NCBI RefSeq assembly: GCF_042138895.1
Contig: NZ_JBHIKW010000015.1
Coordinates: forward strand, 1 to 64,000
DNA length: 64,000 nucleotides
Direction of reading: 5' to 3'
From: Cedecea selenatireducens
Lineage (GTDB): Bacteria; Pseudomonadota; Gammaproteobacteria; Enterobacterales; Enterobacteriaceae
Positions 8,395 to 17,768 of the stretch are shown in pieces; within the stretch, counting starts at the first letter, position 1; each line of letters begins with the position of its first letter. The notes beneath the pieces were generated by a model. It was not told the DNA's origin, ran no database searches, and saw only the letters and a list, made by a program, of their open reading frames with translations. The translations under genes were made by a program, and so were the position numbers.

Positions 8395-8595
8395 GTGGAA
8401 AAGTATTGTGAATTGGTTCGGCAACGCTACGCGGAAATTGCCAGCGGTGATTTAGGCTACATTCCTGATGCCTTAGGATGCGTATTGAAGGCTCTGAACG
8501 AAGTCGCCTCCAGCGAGGCCGTCTCGGAGTCGGTCAGGGAACAGGCGGCTTATGCTGCCGCGAACTTACTGGTGAGCGATTATGTCAATGAATGA
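8395..8595 (+). CDS. yaeP: Conserved small protein YaeP
   Basis: A 66-residue cytoplasmic protein of unknown function, well conserved with E. coli YaeP. The start is GTG (8395-8397), chosen because AGGAGG sits 4 bases before it and because the protein then matches the family length. The frame stays open upstream through the structured leader, but that part is not conserved protein. It overlaps rof by 14 bases, so the two are probably translationally coupled. Confidence 0.88.
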   Translation: MEKYCELVRQRYAEIASGDLGYIPDALGCVLKALNEVASSEAVSESVREQAAYAAANLLVSDYVNE

Positions 8596-8842
8596 TGCGT
8601 ATCAACCCATCAACTGTGATGATTATGACAATCTCGAGCTCGCCTGCCAGCATCACTTGTTACTGACGCTGGAGTTAAAAGACGGGGAGAGTTTCAAGGC
8701 CAAAGCGAGCGACCTGGTTTCTCGTAAAAACGTCGAATACCTGATTGTCGATGATGCAGGCGCTACGCGAGAGTTACGCCTCGATAAAATTAACAGCTTC
8801 AGCCACCCCGAAATTGGCACTATCGTGGTCAGCGTCGAATAA
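8582..8842 (+). CDS. rof: Rho-binding antiterminator (Rof)
   Basis: Rof binds the transcription terminator Rho near its primary RNA-binding site and lowers Rho-dependent termination. The 86-residue product is acidic and begins MSMNDAYQPINCDDYDN; the second methionine could also serve as start. It lies downstream of yaeP with a 14-base overlap and ends before a strong bidirectional terminator. Confidence 0.94.
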   Translation: MSMNDAYQPINCDDYDNLELACQHHLLLTLELKDGESFKAKASDLVSRKNVEYLIVDDAGATRELRLDKINSFSHPEIGTIVVSVE

Positions 8843-8863
8843 CTGTTGTCACCGCATATAACG

Positions 8864-8896
8864 CAAAACGGGCAGCCAGGTTGGTTGCCCGTTTTG
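8864..8896. terminator. Bidirectional terminator between rof and the cytochrome c gene
   Basis: A 14-pair imperfect stem (8864-8877 with 8883-8896, one G-T pair) begins CAAAACGGGCA and ends TGCCCGTTTTG. The A/T-rich stem ends serve both converging transcripts. Confidence 0.85.
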
Positions 8897-8897
8897 T

Positions 8898-9209
8898 TTA
8901 CGGCTTCATTGAGGCGTAGTACGCCGCCAAATTGCTGATATCTTCGTTCGAAAGCCCGCTGACGTAAGCCTTCATGATTTCTGCCTGCCCACCGCTACGT
9001 TCCCCTTTTTTGTAAGCCTGAAGCGAGTGTTCCAGATAGGCTTCGCTCTGCCCACCGATGTTTGGATAGAGCGGGGCAGACGCTTTCCCACTCATGCCAT
9101 GGCAGGCGACACAGGTCATGGCCTTTGCTTCCCCGGCTTGTGCATCTCCTTTAGCGAGAGCGGGTAAACTGCAGGCTATGAGCCCAAGCAGCAGTACAAT
9201 TTTTTTCAT
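8898..9209 (-). CDS. Periplasmic monoheme class I cytochrome c (c553/c4-like)
   Basis: A 103-residue protein with a Sec signal peptide (MKKIVLLLGL, cleavage likely after LPALA at residue 19) and one covalent heme site CVACH (C33, C36, H37). The C-terminal half resembles cytochrome c4/c553: the likely second heme ligand is M79 in AEIMKAYVSGLS, followed by the usual helix ending LAAYYASM. The mature protein should be a small soluble periplasmic electron carrier needing the Ccm maturation system. Its ATG overlaps the tilS stop (ATGA). E. coli K-12 has no such gene between tilS and rof. No redox partner is nearby, so its role is unknown. Confidence 0.9.
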   Translation of the reverse strand: MKKIVLLLGLIACSLPALAKGDAQAGEAKAMTCVACHGMSGKASAPLYPNIGGQSEAYLEHSLQAYKKGERSGGQAEIMKAYVSGLSNEDISNLAAYYASMKP

Positions 9210-10513
9210 TGCTCAACTCCCTTTTGCCAGTCTATATGCCAGCATGAATGTTCCGTGGCCTGCCCCTCGCGGGTGACAAAAATGCCTGGCGCAGCAATAA
9301 GCTGTTCGCCATAAAACAGCAGCGGCGTGGTATCTCGCTCCCACGGAGGAATACGCAGTTCCTGCCAGATTTTTTTCAGCGTCCGCCCTTTATCCCGGCC
9401 GACGATATGCAGCATACCTGGCGCTTTAAAGCGCAGGCTGACGGTTTCTCCCTCTGCTGGTGCACGTACCGCCATTCCCTTACCGCTGAGAGAAACCATT
9501 CCCAGCCCTGGAAGATGCAGCGGGCGATAAGGCGCAGGCCATAAATAGCTTTTATCCCGATCGACGTTGAGCCGCGGCACCCAATACAGCTCCCCCTGAA
9601 AACGCCTGATTTCATGCTCCCCCAGGCGAAGGCGAGGATTGGCATCTTCCCGGCTTAAGGCAACTTCCTGCCATAAACGCTGCAGAGAAGCTCTGGACGG
9701 CATCGCGGCACGATGAAACGCCAGCCAGCGTCGCACCAGAGCAAATCGTCTGGCCTCGCTCATCGTCAACATCGGTTCAAGGCGCAGCGCACCCTGCTCT
9801 GACATTAACGTATCCAGTTGTTCCGCCAACAACTCGTCAAGGAGCTGCTCCTGCTCGCCGCACAGCTCAGCGCTGCGGGCAACGCTACGGGAAAAGTGTG
9901 GCCATCGCTGCTGCAAAAGGGGAACAACCCTCAGGCGCAGGAAATTTCGGTCGTATTTATCATCCTGGTTGCTTTCGTCTTCAATCCAGCTGAGCCGGTA
10001 AGCGTGAGCCCACTCTTCGAGCTGTGAGCGAGATGTTGTCAGCAAAGGACGCAATAATGAGGTATCGCCAAAGGGCAAGATAGCGGGCATCGACGCCAGT
10101 CCGGCCGGGCCGCTTCCACGCTTGAGCGCCAGCAGGAAGGTCTCGCACTGATCGTCCAGATGCTGCGCCGTGAGCAAAACTTCTCCGGCGAGGAGCGAAT
10201 CCGATAACGCCTGATAGCGAGCCGCTCTCGCCTCCCCTTCAATCCCCTGCCCACCGGCAGGAAGCTGCACATGAGCCACATCAAAAGGCACACGCCATGC
10301 CGCACAAAGCGCCCGGCAATGTTCTACCCAGCTATCTGCCCTTGGGCTTAGTCCGTGGTGGATATGCATCGCTCTGATATTAAGTTCAGGCTGAACAGTA
10401 TCGCGCAGGGTCACCAGCTGATGCAGCATAACGGTCGAGTCCAGCCCGCCGCTGAACGCCACCAGCAGCTGGCGATGAGGATGCAGGAAGGACTGAAGTT
10501 CGCGGATAGTCAT
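9206..10513 (-). CDS. tilS: tRNA(Ile)-lysidine synthetase
   Basis: Converts C34 of the CAU-anticodon tRNA-Ile to lysidine using ATP and lysine, switching it from Met to Ile. The PP-loop ATPase motif SGGLDS is at residues 21-26. The N-terminal catalytic domain is followed by the linker and C-terminal tRNA-binding domains. The 435 residues match the family. It is transcribed after yaeR and overlaps the cytochrome gene by 4 bases. The 61 bases before it contain an inverted repeat (10535-10555). Confidence 0.96.
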   Translation of the reverse strand: MTIRELQSFLHPHRQLLVAFSGGLDSTVMLHQLVTLRDTVQPELNIRAMHIHHGLSPRADSWVEHCRALCAAWRVPFDVAHVQLPAGGQGIEGEARAARYQALSDSLLAGEVLLTAQHLDDQCETFLLALKRGSGPAGLASMPAILPFGDTSLLRPLLTTSRSQLEEWAHAYRLSWIEDESNQDDKYDRNFLRLRVVPLLQQRWPHFSRSVARSAELCGEQEQLLDELLAEQLDTLMSEQGALRLEPMLTMSEARRFALVRRWLAFHRAAMPSRASLQRLWQEVALSREDANPRLRLGEHEIRRFQGELYWVPRLNVDRDKSYLWPAPYRPLHLPGLGMVSLSGKGMAVRAPAEGETVSLRFKAPGMLHIVGRDKGRTLKKIWQELRIPPWERDTTPLLFYGEQLIAAPGIFVTREGQATEHSCWHIDWQKGVEQ

Positions 10514-10534
10514 AGTTCGTCGTTACGAAGGGTT

Positions 10535-10555
10535 TGCCCGGCAAATTACCGGGCA
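10535..10555. repeat. Inverted repeat between yaeR and tilS
   Basis: A 7-base-pair stem TGCCCGG/CCGGGCA with a 7-base loop. There is no T-run on either side, so it is not a clear terminator. It could stabilise or attenuate the transcript between the two genes. Confidence 0.5.
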
Positions 10556-10574
10556 TTCGCGACGCTGGCAAGGT

Positions 10575-10964
10575 TTACTGCTGATAAAGTTCCAGCGGCA
10601 AACCGTCAGGATCGCTGAAGAAAGTGAAGCTTTTGTTGGTCAGGGGATCGATGCGAATCGGTTCGCATTTTACGCCATGGCTTTCCAGGTGCGTTATCGC
10701 CTGCTCGATGTTATCCACGCTGAAGGCCAGATGACGAAGTCCGCAGGCCTCCGGGCGGCTCGGGCGCGCTGGCGGGAACGGGAAAGAGAACAGCTCAATC
10801 ACATACTGGCCGTTCAACGCCAGATCGCCTTTCCAGGAATCTCGCTCTTTGCGGTAAACTTCCGACTCAAGCGTGAACTCCAGTACATCGCAATAGAATT
10901 GCTTACTGCGTTCGTAGTCCGACGCGATAATCGCGACGTGATGAATTTGCTTTAAACCCAGCAT
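10575..10964 (-). CDS. yaeR: VOC-family glyoxalase I-like metalloprotein YaeR
   Basis: A 129-residue protein of the vicinal oxygen chelate fold. The paired beta-alpha-beta-beta-beta modules and the four expected metal ligands can be read: H near the start (KQIHHVAI), E in VIELFSF, H in LRHLAFSV and E in LPLELY. It resembles glyoxalase I but its substrate is unproven. In E. coli it is also called GloA2. It lies between ldcC and tilS on the same strand, as in E. coli. Confidence 0.93.
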   Translation of the reverse strand: MLGLKQIHHVAIIASDYERSKQFYCDVLEFTLESEVYRKERDSWKGDLALNGQYVIELFSFPFPPARPSRPEACGLRHLAFSVDNIEQAITHLESHGVKCEPIRIDPLTNKSFTFFSDPDGLPLELYQQ

Positions 10965-10981
10965 AAAATCTCCTTAGTCAC

Positions 10982-11011
10982 TGCAGGGAAGGTAATCATC
11001 GCTTCCCTGCA
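10982..11011. repeat. Hairpin between ldcC and yaeR
   Basis: A perfect 10-base-pair inverted repeat (TGCAGGGAAG with CTTCCCTGCA) encloses a 10-base loop. It lies directly after the ldcC stop and before the yaeR ribosome binding site. There is no T-run, so it looks more like an mRNA-end stabiliser or partial attenuator than a full terminator. Confidence 0.5.
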
Positions 11012-11021
11012 AAGCAAGCTC

Positions 11022-13163
11022 TCAGGCCTCTTTTAGGACTCGTACTCTGTAGATCCCATCCTCACCAAGTTTTGTACCATGAATATCGGTTTCGAAGCCG
11101 GGATAGTGCTCTCCAACCGAGCAAAGCATCAGCAGGAAGTCGAGCACCGCGCGGCTCTCTTTGGTGATAACCTCTCCCGGCATTACCACCGGAACGCCCG
11201 GCGGATAAGGCAGGATCATGTTGGCTGATACTCTCCCCAAAAGCTCTTCAATCTCCACCGTTTCTACGTTGCCTTTGACCTGCTGCTGATAGGCTTCGTG
11301 CGGCGTCATGCGCATTTCCGGCAGGACGTCAAAAGCGCGCAGCATCAGATCCGGCAGGTTATGCTGCTTGATGAGCTTGTGGATCCCCTGCGCCAGCGTC
11401 TGAATACGCATATTGCGATAAAAGTCAGGATCTTCCGCGTACAGATCCGGCAGCATATTCTTCACCCGCAGATTAAGATCGTAAGAGCGCTTAAACTCCG
11501 TCAACCCACGCAGCAGGCTTAGCGCTTTTGTCTTATCAATGCCGATGCTGAACAGGAACAGCAGGTTATACGGACCGGTTTTCTCTACCACGACGCCGCG
11601 CTCATCGAGAAACTTGGCCACCAGCGCCGCCGGGATCCCCTCTTCCGCCATCTCCCCCAGCTCGCTCATGCCCGGTGTCAGGATGGTCACTTTGATCGGA
11701 TCGAGATACATATGATCCGCATCGGCATCCCGGAAGCCGTGCCAGTCTTCTTCGCCTGGCGCAATAGGCCAGCATTCTGCCTCGTCAACATGATCGGGCT
11801 GCCAGATGTCGAAGAACCAGTCTTCTGATTCTTCACGCAGGCGCTGCACTTCCCGGCGGAAATGCAAAGCTCGCTCTACGGAACGGTTGATCAGCCTTTT
11901 ACCGGGATTGCCGCGCATCATCGCCGCCGCGGTTTCAATGGAGGCCACCAGCGGGTAGCTCGGGGAAGTTGTGGTATGCATCATGTAGGCTTCGTTAAAG
12001 GTATCTTCATCGTAGTCACCTTTAATATGAATCAGCGAAGCCTGTGAGAAAGCCGCCAGCAGCTTATGGGTCGACTGGGTTTCATAGATAACCTTGCCCG
12101 GAACCCTGTCGCCACTCATGCCGCTTTTCCCCTGATAAATCGGGTGGAAATTGGTATAGGGCACCCACGCTGAATCAAAATGAATCGACGGCACATCCAG
12201 CGTTGTTTTGATGAAGTCGGTGTTATACAACAGCCCGTCGTAGGTCGAGTTGGTGATAACCGCGTGTACCGGCCACTGTGCATTCGGGGTTTCAGCGACC
12301 TTATTCTCGATATTTTCTCGAGTGAACTCGCGCTGTGGGATCCCCCCCAGAATACCCAGCGCGTTACGCGTAGGCTTCAGCCAGATCGGCACCAGGTTAG
12401 TCATCATCAGCAAATGGGTCAGTGACTTATGGCAGTTACGATCGACCAGTATTGTGCTGCCCGACGGCGCGGCGTACATACCAACAATTTTGTTGGATGT
12501 CGAAGTGCCGTTGGTCACCATATAGCTTTGCTCGGCGCCAAAAGTGCGGGCGATATACTCTTCTGCCTCCAGGTGAGGGCCGGTATGGTCAAGCAGTGAG
12601 CCCAGCTCCGTCACCGAAATAGAGACGTCGGCCTTCAGCGTGTTACCGCCGAAGAAGTCGTAAAACAGACAGCCGACCGGGCTTTTTTGGTAGGCGGTAC
12701 CGGCCATATGCCCTGGCGTACAGAAGGTATATTTCCCCTCTTTCACATAGGTGAACAGCGCTTTGGTCAGCGGCGGCGTAATCGTATCCAGGTACTCATC
12801 GGTGTACTGGCGAATACGCAGGGCGATGTCGTCGGCCGCGCTAAGCGCGTACTCGAAGAACCACAGCGCCATGCGCATTTCATTCACGCTAACATCCAGA
12901 GAAGAGTGGGTATTGATGAATGCGTACAGCGGCAGATCTTCATTTAGCAGGTTGATTTCGCTGCACAAGTCGAGGCTGTATTCGTCCCAGTCAAAAACAA
13001 CGCCACAAATGCGCGGGTTGTGCTCGATCAGCTTAAGCAAGTCGGTACTGTTGGTCGGGTAGATGAGCTGAAAGCCGTGCAGTTCCAGCGCGCGATGAAG
13101 TTCCTTGATGGGCTCGTCTTTGTAGAAAACGCCGTGCGGCCCCATGATCGCAATGGTATTCAA
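11022..13163 (-). CDS. ldcC: Constitutive lysine decarboxylase
   Basis: PLP-dependent decarboxylase turning lysine into cadaverine in the cytoplasm. At 713 residues it has the N-terminal wing (response-regulator-like) domain, the PLP fold-type I core with the Schiff-base lysine in STHKLLAAFSQAS (about residue 367) and the C-terminal domain. Position next to accA and lack of cadBA neighbours mark it as LdcC rather than acid-induced CadA. It is separated from accA by a terminator, so it likely has its own promoter. Confidence 0.95.
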   Translation of the reverse strand: MNTIAIMGPHGVFYKDEPIKELHRALELHGFQLIYPTNSTDLLKLIEHNPRICGVVFDWDEYSLDLCSEINLLNEDLPLYAFINTHSSLDVSVNEMRMALWFFEYALSAADDIALRIRQYTDEYLDTITPPLTKALFTYVKEGKYTFCTPGHMAGTAYQKSPVGCLFYDFFGGNTLKADVSISVTELGSLLDHTGPHLEAEEYIARTFGAEQSYMVTNGTSTSNKIVGMYAAPSGSTILVDRNCHKSLTHLLMMTNLVPIWLKPTRNALGILGGIPQREFTRENIENKVAETPNAQWPVHAVITNSTYDGLLYNTDFIKTTLDVPSIHFDSAWVPYTNFHPIYQGKSGMSGDRVPGKVIYETQSTHKLLAAFSQASLIHIKGDYDEDTFNEAYMMHTTTSPSYPLVASIETAAAMMRGNPGKRLINRSVERALHFRREVQRLREESEDWFFDIWQPDHVDEAECWPIAPGEEDWHGFRDADADHMYLDPIKVTILTPGMSELGEMAEEGIPAALVAKFLDERGVVVEKTGPYNLLFLFSIGIDKTKALSLLRGLTEFKRSYDLNLRVKNMLPDLYAEDPDFYRNMRIQTLAQGIHKLIKQHNLPDLMLRAFDVLPEMRMTPHEAYQQQVKGNVETVEIEELLGRVSANMILPYPPGVPVVMPGEVITKESRAVLDFLLMLCSVGEHYPGFETDIHGTKLGEDGIYRVRVLKEA

Positions 13164-13231
13164 TGTTCACCTCCTGGAAAAAGACTGTGCTAAGCATAGC
13201 GTAATGGGATTTTCCATGAAGCTATAAATGC

Positions 13232-13258
13232 AAAAAGGGCCGGAAAATCCGACCCTTA
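13232..13258 (-). terminator. Terminator of the dnaE-accA transcript
   Basis: On the minus strand a stem AAGGG-t-CGG/CCG-g-CCCTT with one mismatch is followed by TTTTT (the A-run at 13232-13236). It lies 21 bases beyond the accA stop. Confidence 0.85.
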
Positions 13259-13279
13259 TCGTTATTCAACACCCTAAAA

Positions 13280-14239
13280 TCAGGCGTAGCCGTAGCTCAT
13301 CAGACGCTGGTAGCGACGGTTTAACAGCTCGTCTTTATTCAGCACATCGAGATCGGCCAGATCGGCCAGCAGCTGTGCACGCAGGGAAGCAGCCATCACT
13401 TCCGGGTTGCGGTGCGCGCCGCCCAGCGGCTCGGGGATCACGGTATCAATAAGCTTCAGCTCTTTCAGACGCGGAGCAACAATGCCCATTGCTTCTGCGG
13501 CCAGCGGAGCTTTATCGGCGCTTTTCCACAGAATGGACGCGCAGCCTTCTGGAGAGATAACGGAATAGGTGCTGTACTGCAGCATATTCACTTTGTCGCC
13601 CACGCCAATCGCCAGCGCGCCGCCGGAGCCACCTTCACCGATAACGGTACAGATGACCGGCACCTTCAGGCGGGACATTTCACGCAGGTTACGGGCAATC
13701 GCTTCAGACTGACCACGCTCTTCGGCGCCAACGCCCGGATAAGCTCCCGGCGTGTCGATGAAGGTGATGATCGGCATGTTAAAGCGTTCAGCCATTTCCA
13801 TCAGGCGCAGCGCTTTGCGGTAGCCTTCCGGGGCCGGCATCCCGAAGTTACGACGGATTTTCTCTTTGGTTTCACGCCCTTTCTGATGACCAATGATCAT
13901 CACCGGACGGCCTTCCAGACGAGCGATACCCCCGACAATGGCTTTATCGTCGGCATAGGCACGGTCACCCGCCAGTTCGTCAAACTCATCAAAAGCCAGA
14001 CGAACGTAATCCAGGGTGTACGGACGCTGCGGATGGCGCGCCAGCTGCGCTATCTGCCATGCGCCTAAATCAGCGAAGATCTTGCGGGTCAGCTCAACGC
14101 TTTTCTCGCGCAGACGCTGCACTTCTTCGTCCAGATTAATATCCAGTTTTTCATCCTGGCGGCTAACGGCCGTCAGGGAATCGATTTTCGCTTCCAGCTC
14201 TGCAATCGGCTGTTCGAAATCAAGGAAATTCAGACTCAT
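13280..14239 (-). CDS. accA: Acetyl-CoA carboxylase carboxyltransferase subunit alpha
   Basis: With AccD it moves the carboxyl group from biotin-BCCP to acetyl-CoA, giving malonyl-CoA for fatty acid synthesis. The 319 residues contain the crotonase-like core with the glycine-rich GEGGSGGALAIG and the PEGCASILW segment. It follows dnaE by 12 bases and ends at a terminator. Confidence 0.97.
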   Translation of the reverse strand: MSLNFLDFEQPIAELEAKIDSLTAVSRQDEKLDINLDEEVQRLREKSVELTRKIFADLGAWQIAQLARHPQRPYTLDYVRLAFDEFDELAGDRAYADDKAIVGGIARLEGRPVMIIGHQKGRETKEKIRRNFGMPAPEGYRKALRLMEMAERFNMPIITFIDTPGAYPGVGAEERGQSEAIARNLREMSRLKVPVICTVIGEGGSGGALAIGVGDKVNMLQYSTYSVISPEGCASILWKSADKAPLAAEAMGIVAPRLKELKLIDTVIPEPLGGAHRNPEVMAASLRAQLLADLADLDVLNKDELLNRRYQRLMSYGYA

Positions 14240-14251
14240 AATATTCCTGTT

Positions 14252-17200
14252 TTAGTCAAACTCCAGTTCCACCTGCTCCGAACCAATCAGCGTTCGCAAA
14301 TCGTTAAGTAAACGATCGCTAGGGGAAACACGCCATGTCGCACCGAAGCGCAACCGGGCTCGTGCATCCACCCTCTGATAGTAGAGATGTACTGGAATTG
14401 TCCCCGAACGATGGGGTTCCAGAGACTGACGGAGACGGTTTAAAAGCTGGTCATCAATTTGCCTGTCCGTCAGCGAGATAGCAAGCCCACGCGCGTACTT
14501 TTCACGGGCTTCGTCGATGTCCATCAGCTCGCGGGCCGTCATTTTAAGCCCTCCGCTGAAGTCATCAAAGCTGACCTGTCCGCTGACGATCAGGATACGG
14601 TCTTTTTCCAGCAGATGCTGGTATTTTTCTAGTGCATCTGTGAATAACATCACTTCCAGACGACCAGAGCGGTCATCCAGCGTACAGATGCCGATGCGAT
14701 TACCTCGCTTGGTGACCATCACCCGCGAAGCAATCACCAGACCCGCAGCCGTGGTCATTTTACCACGTTCTGTCGGGTGCATCTCTTTCAGGCGCATGCC
14801 ACCGACATAGCGCTCAATTTCTTTCAGGTACTGGTTAATCGGGTGGCCGGTAAGATACAGCCCAAGCGTTTCACGCTCCCCTTCCAGCACCACATGATCC
14901 GGCCATGGGGTCACGCTGGCGTAGGATTTTTCGACCTGCTCTGGCTCTTCTGCCAGTACGCCGAACATATCCGCCTGGCCGATGGCTTCCGCTTTCGCGT
15001 GCTGGTCGGCCGCTTTCAGCGCATCACCTAAAGCGTTCATCAGTGCGGCACGGTGCGGCCCAAGCCGGTCGAATGCCCCGGACATAATGAGTTTTTCCAG
15101 CACCCTGCGATTCAGCTTTTTGATATCGGAGCGAGCACATAAATCAAAGAGATCGAGGAAGTGCCCGCCCTGATTTCGCGCCTCGATAATGGCTTCAATA
15201 GGGCCTTCGCCCACGCCTTTGATCGCGCCGATACCGTAAACAATTTCCCCGTCATCGTTAACGTGGAAATGATAAAGACCAGAGTTAATGTCCGGCGACA
15301 GAACTTTCAGCCCCATGCGCCAGCACTCATCCACCAGGCCAACCACTTTCTCGGTATTATCCATATCGGCGGTCATTACGGCCGCCATAAATTCTGCCGG
15401 ATAGTGCGCCTTCAGCCACAGCGTCTGGTAAGAAACCAAAGCATAGGCGGCGGAGTGAGATTTGTTAAAGCCGTACCCGGCAAATTTCTCCACCAGGTCA
15501 AAGATTTTCATCGACAGCTCGCCGTCGACGCCGTTATTTATCGCGCCCTCTTCAAAGGTGCCGCGCTGCTTGGCCATTTCTTCCGGTTTCTTTTTACCCA
15601 TCGCACGGCGCAGCATGTCCGCGCCGCCAAGGGTATAACCAGAAAGTACCTGGGCAATCTGCATAACCTGTTCCTGATACAGGATGATGCCGTAGGTTGG
15701 CTCCAGTACCGGTTTCAGGCTTTCGTGCTGCCATTCCACGTCCGGATAAGAAATCGCTTCGCGCCCGTGCTTACGGTCGATGAAGTTATCTACCATCCCT
15801 GACTGCAGCGGGCCCGGGCGGAACAGGGCCACGAGGGCAATCATATCTTCGAAGCAGTCAGGCTGCAGACGCTTAATCAGGTCCTTCATGCCGCGCGATT
15901 CAAGCTGGAAGACCGCAGTGGTTTCCGAGCGCTGCAGCATGTCGAAGCTTTTCTTGTCCTCGAGCGGGATGGCGGCGATATCAATCGGCTCCAGCCCCTG
16001 TTTTGCCCGACGCGGGTTGATCATTTTCAGCGCCCAGTCGATGATCGTCAGCGTACGCAGCCCCAGGAAGTCAAACTTCACCAGGCCGGCATATTCAACG
16101 TCGTTTTTATCAAACTGGGTAACAGGGTGCTGCCCCTGATCGTCACAATAAAGCGGCGCAAAATCAGTAATTTTGGTCGGCGCAATAACCACGCCACCGG
16201 CGTGCTTCCCGGCATTGCGCGTAACGCCTTCCAGCTTGCGCGCCATGTCGATCAGCGCTTTAACCTCTTCGTCAGCTTCGTAGATCTCCGGCAGTTGAGG
16301 CTCGGCCTCGAAGGCTTTCGCCAGCGTCATACCGGGATCGGGAGGAACCAGCTTGGAGATACGATCGACAAAGCCGTATGGGTGGCCGAGCACGCGGCCT
16401 ACGTCACGAATAACCGCTTTCGCCGCCATCGTACCGAAGGTAATGATCTGCGAAACGGCTTCACGGCCATACATTTCCGATACGTGGTCGATAACCTGGT
16501 CACGTTTTTCCATGCAGAAATCGACGTCGAAGTCCGGCATCGAAACACGTTCCGGGTTAAGGAAACGTTCGAACAGCAGGTCAAATTCAAGCGGATCGAG
16601 ATCGGTGATTTTCAGCGCATAGGCCACCAGCGACCCCGCACCGGAACCACGCCCCGGTCCCACAGGCACGCCGTTATCCTTGGACCACTGGATAAATTCC
16701 ATCACGATCAGGAAGTAGCCGGGGAACCCCATCTGGTTAATAACCTGCAGCTCGATATCCAAACGCTCGTCGTATTCAGGGCGTTTTTGGGCTCGCTCGT
16801 CAGGATCCGGGAACAGGAACTCAAGACGCTCCTCCAGCCCTTCTTTGGATTTCATGACCAGGAAATCTTCGGTGGTCATTTCACCGGTAGGGAACTGCGG
16901 CAGGAAGTATTCGCCAAGGCGCACGGTAACGTTGCAGCGTTTTGCGATTTCGACGCTGTTTTCCAGCGCTTCCGGAATATCCGAGAACAGCTCGCACATC
17001 TCTTCTTCGCTACGCATATATTGCTGAGCGGAGTAATTGCGCGGGCGCTTAGGATCGTCCAGCGTGAAGCCGTCGTGGATAGCTACGCGGATTTCATGCG
17101 CGTCAAAGTCGCCAGCGTCGATAAAACGGACGTCATTGGTTGCCACCACCGGCAGGCCGCGTTCGTCAGCCAGCGCTACGGCGGCGTGGAGATAGTTCTC

Positions 17201-17734
17201 TTCGTCCACTCGACCGGTACGAATCAATTCCAGATAGAAGCGATCGGCAAAATGCTGCTGCCAGAATTCCAGGCACTGATCGACCAGCGGCTGATTCCCA
17301 CGAAGCAGGCTTTTACCAATATCTCCCATGCGCCCGCCGGACAGCAGGATCAGACCTTCATTTAGCTCAACCAGCCATTCACGGTCAATTATTGGGCCCG
17401 CGGCGCCGTAGCCACGCTGATAGGCACGAGAAATCAGTAAGGTAAGATTTTGGTAACCTTCGTTGTTCGCGGCCAGCACCGTCAAATGACTCAGTTCGTC
17501 ACCCAACAGCTCGTTAGCCACGTTGAAGTCTGCGCCGATGATAGGCTTAATGCCGGCACCATGGCCGGAACCGTAGAATTTCACCAGCCCGCAAAGGTTG
17601 GTGAAATCGGTGATAGCGAGAGCAGGCATGCCCAGCGCCGCGGCTTTTTTTACCAGCGGCCCGGTTTTAGCCAGCCCATCAATCATGGAATAGTCGCTGT
17701 GCACCCGAAGGTGAATGAAACGTGGTTCAGCCAT
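14252..17734 (-). CDS. dnaE: DNA polymerase III subunit alpha
   Basis: Replicative polymerase of the holoenzyme, 1160 residues as in E. coli. In order: the PHP domain (first about 280 residues), palm with the catalytic PDFDVDF aspartates near residue 400, thumb and fingers, the helix-hairpin-helix region, the internal beta-clamp-binding motif QADMFGV, the OB fold and the tau-binding tail ending VELEFD. It sits between rnhB (34-base gap) and accA in the conserved cluster. Confidence 0.98.
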   Translation of the reverse strand: MAEPRFIHLRVHSDYSMIDGLAKTGPLVKKAAALGMPALAITDFTNLCGLVKFYGSGHGAGIKPIIGADFNVANELLGDELSHLTVLAANNEGYQNLTLLISRAYQRGYGAAGPIIDREWLVELNEGLILLSGGRMGDIGKSLLRGNQPLVDQCLEFWQQHFADRFYLELIRTGRVDEENYLHAAVALADERGLPVVATNDVRFIDAGDFDAHEIRVAIHDGFTLDDPKRPRNYSAQQYMRSEEEMCELFSDIPEALENSVEIAKRCNVTVRLGEYFLPQFPTGEMTTEDFLVMKSKEGLEERLEFLFPDPDERAQKRPEYDERLDIELQVINQMGFPGYFLIVMEFIQWSKDNGVPVGPGRGSGAGSLVAYALKITDLDPLEFDLLFERFLNPERVSMPDFDVDFCMEKRDQVIDHVSEMYGREAVSQIITFGTMAAKAVIRDVGRVLGHPYGFVDRISKLVPPDPGMTLAKAFEAEPQLPEIYEADEEVKALIDMARKLEGVTRNAGKHAGGVVIAPTKITDFAPLYCDDQGQHPVTQFDKNDVEYAGLVKFDFLGLRTLTIIDWALKMINPRRAKQGLEPIDIAAIPLEDKKSFDMLQRSETTAVFQLESRGMKDLIKRLQPDCFEDMIALVALFRPGPLQSGMVDNFIDRKHGREAISYPDVEWQHESLKPVLEPTYGIILYQEQVMQIAQVLSGYTLGGADMLRRAMGKKKPEEMAKQRGTFEEGAINNGVDGELSMKIFDLVEKFAGYGFNKSHSAAYALVSYQTLWLKAHYPAEFMAAVMTADMDNTEKVVGLVDECWRMGLKVLSPDINSGLYHFHVNDDGEIVYGIGAIKGVGEGPIEAIIEARNQGGHFLDLFDLCARSDIKKLNRRVLEKLIMSGAFDRLGPHRAALMNALGDALKAADQHAKAEAIGQADMFGVLAEEPEQVEKSYASVTPWPDHVVLEGERETLGLYLTGHPINQYLKEIERYVGGMRLKEMHPTERGKMTTAAGLVIASRVMVTKRGNRIGICTLDDRSGRLEVMLFTDALEKYQHLLEKDRILIVSGQVSFDDFSGGLKMTARELMDIDEAREKYARGLAISLTDRQIDDQLLNRLRQSLEPHRSGTIPVHLYYQRVDARARLRFGATWRVSPSDRLLNDLRTLIGSEQVELEFD

Positions 17735-17768
17735 CTCTCACCAATTACTCTGTATCAGCTACTCGCGC

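Noticed and set aside
16127..17365. A 412-codon open frame on the plus strand
   Set aside because: Antisense shadow of dnaE, with no family resemblance.
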